This document shows, piece after piece, positions 13,538-17,634 of a DNA stretch of 17,634 nucleotides (its first letter is position 1; every line of letters begins with the position of its first letter). The DNA lies in the NCBI GenBank assembly GCA_015491015.1, contig WFWQ01000006.1:1-17634 (forward strand). Direction: 5' to 3'. This DNA comes from Patescibacteria group bacterium (GTDB taxonomy: Bacteria > Patescibacteriota > Minisyncoccia > Minisyncoccales > S141-161). Below the pieces are notes generated by a model. The model saw nothing but the letters and a program-made list of their open reading frames with translations. It searched no databases and was not told the origin of the DNA. The translations under genes were made by a program, and so were the position numbers.

Positions 13538-13641
13538 TTCAGACATTCGATGTCTGAACTTACATACGACCTCTATCTTAAAACCAAAGAACTCACTAAA
13601 CCTTGGCAAGTTTGAATCCTCAGAAGGATTTGCGAATTTGC
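13538..13641. other. Intergenic region with two hairpins
   Basis: Between the promoter of the GC-rich gene and the toxin gene. The first hairpin has arms TTCAGACAT and ATGTCTGAA with a 3-nt centre (13538-13558). The second spans 13606-13641: AATCCT-CAGA-AGGATT at the tip, extended below a 2-nt bulge by nine more pairs (two G-T). TATACTATTTTTTG follows on the plus strand, so the second could terminate plus-strand transcription, although no plus-strand gene leads into it. No coding frame stands out. Confidence 0.4.
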
Positions 13642-13645
13642 TATA

Positions 13646-13906
13646 CTATTTTTTGTAAATATGTTTTCTATGGCCAATAGTAGCAAATAAAACTGTATTC
13701 TCTTCTACAAAAACAAAAATTACCATATAGTTTCTAGTGATTCTAAAAGAAAAAGGAAAGGGATGATCTTTCAACTTTTTAACATGGAGACGGGGATCTT
13801 TCCAGTTCTGACGAAAAATCTTTTCTTGTTTATAGTAAATCTTTTTAACCCGAGGAGGTAATTTTTGAAACTCTTTCTGAAATTCTCTAGTGTAGAGAAT
13901 CTTCAT
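13646..13906 (-). CDS. RelE/ParE-family toxin of a type II toxin-antitoxin pair
   Basis: From the ATG at 13906 it has 86 residues, the usual size. It begins KILYTREFQKEFQKLPPRVKK, the N-terminal helical hairpin of the family; a basic middle (HVKKLKDHPFPFSFRI) follows, and it ends FATIGHRKHIYKK, which matches the conserved IGHR..IY end. Members with this fold either cut mRNA on the ribosome or poison gyrase. The C-terminal His and Lys/Arg residues favour the RelE/YafQ-like mRNA-cleaving side, but this is inference. The ATG overlaps the antitoxin stop (ATGA), so the antitoxin is translated first. An upstream in-frame ATG at 13936 lies inside the antitoxin gene and is less likely. Confidence 0.82.
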   Translation of the reverse strand: MKILYTREFQKEFQKLPPRVKKIYYKQEKIFRQNWKDPRLHVKKLKDHPFPFSFRITRNYMVIFVFVEENTVLFATIGHRKHIYKK

Positions 13907-14133
13907 AAAGTATCCGAAACTCTGCCTTTTTTCCAATCTTCAAGAGCTCTCTTAAAAGAGGCCTTTAGAGCTGAAGGATTATCATAATTTTCAAAAGAAT
14001 CTTCTGGAAAAGCAGATGCTAACTCTTTAAGAACAAGGCGAGAGAATTCGGACAAAGAAAGGCCATAGCGCAAAGCTAACTGTTTGAGATGTTCCATTTC
14101 TTTTTTACTCAAAGAAATGTTGAGATTGGGCAT
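13903..14133 (-). CDS. Ribbon-helix-helix antitoxin
   Basis: 76 residues. The N-terminus NLNISLSKKEMEHLKQLALRYGLS shows in its landmarks a beta strand (LNISL) followed by two helices (KEMEHLKQLALRYG and SEFSRLVLKEL), a ribbon-helix-helix DNA-binding domain. The acidic C-terminal tail (FPEDSFENYDNPSALKASF...) should wrap the toxin. It neutralises the RelE/ParE-type toxin encoded 4 nt overlapping downstream, and normally represses its own promoter. Start ATG at 14133; AAAAGG lies about 15 nt upstream, rather far. Confidence 0.8.
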   Translation of the reverse strand: MPNLNISLSKKEMEHLKQLALRYGLSLSEFSRLVLKELASAFPEDSFENYDNPSALKASFKRALEDWKKGRVSDTL

Positions 14134-14160
14134 AGTTAATTGAAATTACCTTTTCTCGAC

Positions 14161-14189
14161 ATCTTAACAAAAAGCTTTTTAGAAATCAA
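14161..14189 (-). promoter_or_regulatory. Promoter of the toxin-antitoxin operon
   Basis: Minus strand TTGATT (14184-14189), a 17-bp spacer and TAAGAT (14161-14166), giving a leader of about 20 nt. It lies between the uvrA stop and the antitoxin start, the place an autorepressing antitoxin would bind. Confidence 0.5.
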
Positions 14190-14199
14190 TTTAAAAACC

Positions 14200-17013
14200 T
14201 TAGTTTAAAACCTTCTTTAAAAACTTTCCGGTTAAGCTTTGAGGATTTTGAGCTATATCTTTAGGAGTTCCTTCCGCAACAATCTTACCTCCTTCTTCTC
14301 CCCCTCCAGGCCCTAAATCTATAATCCAATCTGCATTTTTCAAAACATCTAAGTTATGCTCTACTACCAAAACGGTATTTCCTCGGTTTACCAATTCTCT
14401 TAAAACTTTCAAAAGCTTTAAGACATCTTCAGAATGCAAACCGGTAGTAGGTTCGTCTAAAATGTAAAAAGTTTTTCCAGTAGCTTTTTTAGAAAGCTCT
14501 GCTGCTAACTTAATCCTTTGAGCCTCACCCCCAGATAAGGTAGTAGCGGGTTGGCCCAACTGCAAATAACCTAAACCAACTTCATCTAAAAGTTTTAACC
14601 TTTGGTATAAAGGAGGGATATTTTTAAAGAACTCTAAAGCTTCCCTTACTGTCATCTCTAAAACTTCAGCTATATTTTTACCTTTGTAAGTGATGCTTAA
14701 AGTTTCCAAATTGTATCTCTTCCCTTTGCAATCTTGGCATTCCACATAGATATCTGGCAAAAAGTACATCTCAATCTTTTTTACCCCTTGTCCTTCACAG
14801 CTTTCACACCTTCCACCTTTCAAATTGAAGCTAAACCTTCCAGGTTTAAACCCTCGAGCCCGAGCTTCTTTAGTTTTGGAAAAAAGATCTCTAATGTAAG
14901 AGAAAACTCCAGTATAAGTTGCGGGATTAGACCTTGGAGTTCTGCCAATTGGAGATTGATCTACAAAGACAACTTTATCAATGTTTTCTAAACCTAAAAT
15001 TTTATCGTGCTTACCAGGTTCTTCTTTAGAATTATAAAAGTGTTTCTTTAAAGCTTTAGCTAAAATATCCTCTACCAAGCTACTTTTACCAGAGCCTGAA
15101 ACCCCACTGACACAAACAAAGTTTCCCAAAGGGATTTTAACGGTGATATTTTTTAAATTATGCTCTTTAGCTCCTTTTATTATCAATAACTTCTCTAACT
15201 TTGGTTTATCTTTCTTTAAAACCTCAACCTTCTTTTTACCGGAAAGATAAAGTCCAGTTAGAGCTTGAGATCTCTTTAACTCTTCTGGTGTTCCTTCAAA
15301 AACCACCTTCCCTCCCTCTTTCCCTGCTCCAGGACCTAACTCAATTACCCAATCTGCATTCTTGATAGTTTCCAAATCGTGTTCAACCACAATCACAGTA
15401 TTTCCTAAATCTCTTAAAGCTTTTAAATTTTTAATTAGCTTAGACTGATCTGAAGGATGCAAGCCAATTGAAGGTTCATCTAAAATATACAAAACTCCAG
15501 AAAGCTGAGAGCCAATTTGAGTAGCCAATCTCACCCTTTCAGCTTCTCCTCCAGAAAGAGTATCTATCCTCCGAGACAAAGAAAGGTAACCTAATCCTAC
15601 TTCTATCAAGAAAGACAATCTCTTTTGAATTTCTTTTAAAATAGGTAAAGCTATCTTAAGCTTTTCTTTACTCAAAGCTTCTTCTTTGCTTAATCTCTTT
15701 ATCTTCCCTGCAATAAAATCTTTTAAAAAGCTTTCTAATTCAGTCAAATACATATCTTCAAGTTCAGCTATATTCTTCCCTCCTACATAAACAGCTAAAG
15801 CTTCTTTTCTTAATCTTTTTCCCTTACAAGCTTCACAAACTTTCTCTCTCATATACTGCTCTATTTCAGCTTTGGTATATTCTGAATCTGTTTCTAAATA
15901 CCTCCTTTCTAATTGAGGAATTACTCCTTCAAATTCTTGATCTCCGTATAAAATTACTTTTAAAACTTCAGGGTCTAGCTCTTTTATAGGTTGATACAAA
16001 GAAAACCCATATCTTTGAGAAAGCTCTTCTAACTTCCACCAAAAGTAGCTTTGCCTTCCTATCCGATGTGATGCTCGCATCCAAGGCCGGATTGCACCTT
16101 CTGCAATGCTTAAATCTTTGTTGGGAATAACTAACTCGGGATCTACTTCTAACCTTTCTCCTAAACCTTGACACTTAGGGCAAGCTCCATAAGGAGAATT
16201 AAAAGAAAAAAGGCGAGGTTCTAAATCTGGCAAAGAAAGATTACAAACAGGACAAGCTAAATTTTGAGAAAAGTAAATATCTTTTTTCTTCTGGTTCAAA
16301 AAAGCTACTATTAAAGACCCCGAAGAAAGTTTCAAACCAGCTTCTACCGAATCTGCTAATCTGCTTCTTTCTAACTCTGAATTTAGGATCAACCTGTCAA
16401 TTACAGCTTCAAGGTTGTGTTTCTTATTCTTATCTAACTGAGGAACCTCTTCAATCCTGTAAATTTTGCCATCTACTCTTACTCTTAAAATTCCTTTTTT
16501 AGCCAAATCTTCCAAAAGTTCTTTGTGGGTACCTTTTCTTCCTTTAACTAAAGGAGCTAAAATTGCAACTTGAGAGTTTGGAGGTAAGCTTAAAATTTGG
16601 TTAACAATCTGATCCACACTTTGCTTTTGAACTAATCTCTTACATTTAGGACATTTAGGAACCCCTATTCTTGCAAAGAGTAATCTCAAATAGTCATGGA
16701 TTTCAGTAGTAGTGCCTACAGTAGAACGAGGATTGTAACTTCCTTTCTTTTGTTCTATGGCTATAGCAGGGTTAATATTTTCAATCTTTTCTACCTCTGG
16801 CTTTTGCATCACTCCTAAAAATTGGCGAGCGTAAGCTGATAAACTCTCTATATACCTTCTTTGCCCCTCAGCATACAAAGTATCAAAAGCTAAAGAAGAT
16901 TTCCCTGAACCTGAAACTCCGGTAATCACCACTAACTTTTCTTTAGGAATATCCAAATTTATATTCTTGAGATTGTGAACTTTAGCTCCCCTAACTTTGA
17001 TAAAACTTCCCAT
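14200..17013 (-). CDS. uvrA: Excinuclease ABC subunit A (UvrA)
   Basis: 937 residues, the normal full length. The first Walker A is [10 protein letters not shown] (31-40) and zinc module 1 is formed by C254/C257 and C278/C281. [12 protein letters not shown] and [11 protein letters not shown] complete the first ATPase. A second Walker A ([16 protein letters not shown]), a second zinc module (CESCEGQG ... CQDCKGKR), [12 protein letters not shown] and [10 protein letters not shown] form the second. The dimer scans DNA for helix-distorting lesions and loads UvrB for nucleotide excision repair. It is transcribed divergently from uvrC, another subunit of the same pathway; uvrB is not in the window. 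Confidence 0.98.
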   Translation of the reverse strand: MGSFIKVRGAKVHNLKNINLDIPKEKLVVITGVSGSGKSSLAFDTLYAEGQRRYIESLSAYARQFLGVMQKPEVEKIENINPAIAIEQKKGSYNPRSTVGTTTEIHDYLRLLFARIGVPKCPKCKRLVQKQSVDQIVNQILSLPPNSQVAILAPLVKGRKGTHKELLEDLAKKGILRVRVDGKIYRIEEVPQLDKNKKHNLEAVIDRLILNSELERSRLADSVEAGLKLSSGSLIVAFLNQKKKDIYFSQNLACPVCNLSLPDLEPRLFSFNSPYGACPKCQGLGERLEVDPELVIPNKDLSIAEGAIRPWMRASHRIGRQSYFWWKLEELSQRYGFSLYQPIKELDPEVLKVILYGDQEFEGVIPQLERRYLETDSEYTKAEIEQYMREKVCEACKGKRLRKEALAVYVGGKNIAELEDMYLTELESFLKDFIAGKIKRLSKEEALSKEKLKIALPILKEIQKRLSFLIEVGLGYLSLSRRIDTLSGGEAERVRLATQIGSQLSGVLYILDEPSIGLHPSDQSKLIKNLKALRDLGNTVIVVEHDLETIKNADWVIELGPGAGKEGGKVVFEGTPEELKRSQALTGLYLSGKKKVEVLKKDKPKLEKLLIIKGAKEHNLKNITVKIPLGNFVCVSGVSGSGKSSLVEDILAKALKKHFYNSKEEPGKHDKILGLENIDKVVFVDQSPIGRTPRSNPATYTGVFSYIRDLFSKTKEARARGFKPGRFSFNLKGGRCESCEGQGVKKIEMYFLPDIYVECQDCKGKRYNLETLSITYKGKNIAEVLEMTVREALEFFKNIPPLYQRLKLLDEVGLGYLQLGQPATTLSGGEAQRIKLAAELSKKATGKTFYILDEPTTGLHSEDVLKLLKVLRELVNRGNTVLVVEHNLDVLKNADWIIDLGPGGGEEGGKIVAEGTPKDIAQNPQSLTGKFLKKVLN

Positions 17014-17019
17014 AAAAGT

Positions 17020-17048
17020 TTGCTTATTTTACAAATTTTCCTTAAATA
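17020..17048 (+). promoter_or_regulatory. Promoter of uvrC
   Basis: Plus strand TTGCTT (17020-17025), a 17-bp spacer and TAAATA (17043-17048), 14 nt before the ATG at 17063. It overlaps the divergent uvrA promoter almost completely. Confidence 0.4.
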
Positions 17049-17054
17049 AATCAA
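17026..17054 (-). promoter_or_regulatory. Promoter of uvrA
   Basis: Minus strand TTGATT (17049-17054), a 17-bp spacer and TAAAAT (17026-17031), 12 nt before the ATG at 17013. The predicted leader is about 5 nt with no Shine-Dalgarno. I see no SOS-type inverted repeat in the 49-bp gap. Confidence 0.55.
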
Positions 17055-17062
17055 TAATAACT

Positions 17063-17634
17063 ATGAAGCTTACTTTTAGCTTAAAGGAGATAGCTGAAAT
17101 TCCTGAAGTTCCTGGGGTTTATATTTTCTTTGACCAGAACCTTAAACCTTTATATATTGGCAAGGCCCAAAACCTAAAAAGAAGAGTAAAAGATCACTTT
17201 GTTAACATTGGCTTTAAAGAAAGCTTATGGTTAGATAAAGCTTTTAAAGTTAAGATTGTGCCTACAGATTCTCAAATTTCAGCTTTGCTCTTGGAAGCTA
17301 AGTTAATTAAAAAGCTTCAACCCAAATTCAATGTCCTTTGGAAAGATGACAAAAAGTACTTTTATTTGGAAATAAAAGAAGGTAAAGGTTATCCTTACTT
17401 GAAGTTAACCCATCAACCAGATCTTAAAAACTCAAAAGTTATAGGACCTTTTACCTCTGGCACCGATTTAAAAAGAACTTTAAGATTTTTAAGAAAAATA
17501 TTTCCTTTTTACACTCAAGCCCAACACCCTAAAAAAGAGTGCCAATGGTGCCAACTTAAAATGTGCCCAGGCCCTAAAGCTAACTTAAAGGAAGTAAAAG
17601 AAAACTTAAAAAATATTGAAAATATCTTTAAAGG
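17063..17634 (+). CDS. uvrC: UvrC-like excinuclease, GIY-YIG nuclease domain (partial)
   Basis: 190 codons from the ATG at 17063 to the window edge, with the C-terminus missing. The N-terminal GIY-YIG nuclease domain shows GVY (18-20), YIGKA (31-35), R40, the metal-binding Glu in LLLEAKLIKKL (E78) and N90 in PKFNVLWKDD. It is followed by IGPFTSG and a cysteine cluster, C160, C163 and C168 in CPGPK. UvrC makes the 3' (GIY-YIG) and 5' (RNase H-like) cuts beside lesions presented by UvrA/UvrB. The visible part cannot distinguish full UvrC from a Cho-like single-nuclease protein, although the Cys cluster and the divergent uvrA favour UvrC. Confidence 0.92.
   Translation, partial: MKLTFSLKEIAEIPEVPGVYIFFDQNLKPLYIGKAQNLKRRVKDHFVNIGFKESLWLDKAFKVKIVPTDSQISALLLEAKLIKKLQPKFNVLWKDDKKYFYLEIKEGKGYPYLKLTHQPDLKNSKVIGPFTSGTDLKRTLRFLRKIFPFYTQAQHPKKECQWCQLKMCPGPKANLKEVKENLKNIENIFK

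Noticed and set aside
12959..13641. Integron gene cassette with attC site
   Set aside because: No GTTRRRY/RYYYAAC core pair was found next to the gene, and no integrase is present.
14734..14991. Plus-strand open frame inside uvrA
   Set aside because: Antisense shadow of a certain gene.
15968..16174. Minus-strand alternative frame inside uvrA, Arg-rich
   Set aside because: Out-of-frame reading of uvrA on the same strand with no own start signals.

Overview
The window is compact, AT-rich bacterial DNA. By eye about one third is G+C, apart from one short GC-rich patch at about 12960-13460. Genes are densely packed, coding uses many AAA/GAA/TTA codons, and TGA is an ordinary stop (htpX and the antitoxin both end in TGA), which argues against the recoded SR1/Gracilibacteria lineages. 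The style of ribosomal protein L25, GroES/GroEL, LemA-HtpX, UvrA and UvrC, and the coiled-coil plus lytic transglycosylase fusion, suggests a Patescibacteria/CPR genome, probably Parcubacteria-like. That placement is inference from family resemblance; no rRNA is present to confirm it.

Layout. 1-1914 (minus): a membrane-anchored Cys-rich protein followed by a secreted HExxH metallopeptidase that runs off the window. 1979-3364 (plus), divergent from it: a seven-TM protein and a TM-HAMP-coiled-coil protein with no output domain. 3367-3885 (minus), convergent: a membrane-anchored CuA-type cupredoxin with all protein ligands but no oxidase neighbours. 4029-5654 (minus): a type II restriction-modification pair (methyltransferase, then a SAP-domain PD-(D/E)xK nuclease). 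5882-5952 (minus): tRNA-Pro(UGG). 6004-8060 (minus): L25/CTC and the coiled-coil lytic transglycosylase. 8125-8375 (plus): a small isolated transcription unit with a consensus promoter, a 5' hairpin, a 29-codon acidic ORF and a strong terminator. 8374-10370 (minus): lemA-htpX-zinc-ribbon operon. 10421-12512 (minus): groES-groEL with a consensus promoter, a CIRCE-like operator and a terminator. 12511-13502 (minus): two unrecognised small genes, one a GC-rich gene between 17-bp inverted repeats. 13646-14189 (minus): a RHH/RelE-type toxin-antitoxin pair. 14200-17054: uvrA (minus), divergent from uvrC (plus), which runs off the window.

How the genes work together. Envelope and extracellular functions (peptidase, Cys-rich protein, 7TM/HAMP receptor, CuA protein, lytic transglycosylase, LemA/HtpX) are mixed with housekeeping protein folding, nucleotide excision repair and translation. 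Defence and selfish genes (restriction-modification, toxin-antitoxin, the GC-rich cassette) sit between them.

A recurring pattern is that several promoters (before 1914, 1979, 5654, 17013 and 17063) place the -10 box only 9-14 nt before the start codon, so the predicted transcripts have almost no leader. Genes inside operons, and the two foreign-looking genes at 12565-13415, instead carry Shine-Dalgarno sequences. The most promising unexplained items are the 8125-8375 unit and the GC-rich cassette at 12959-13458.
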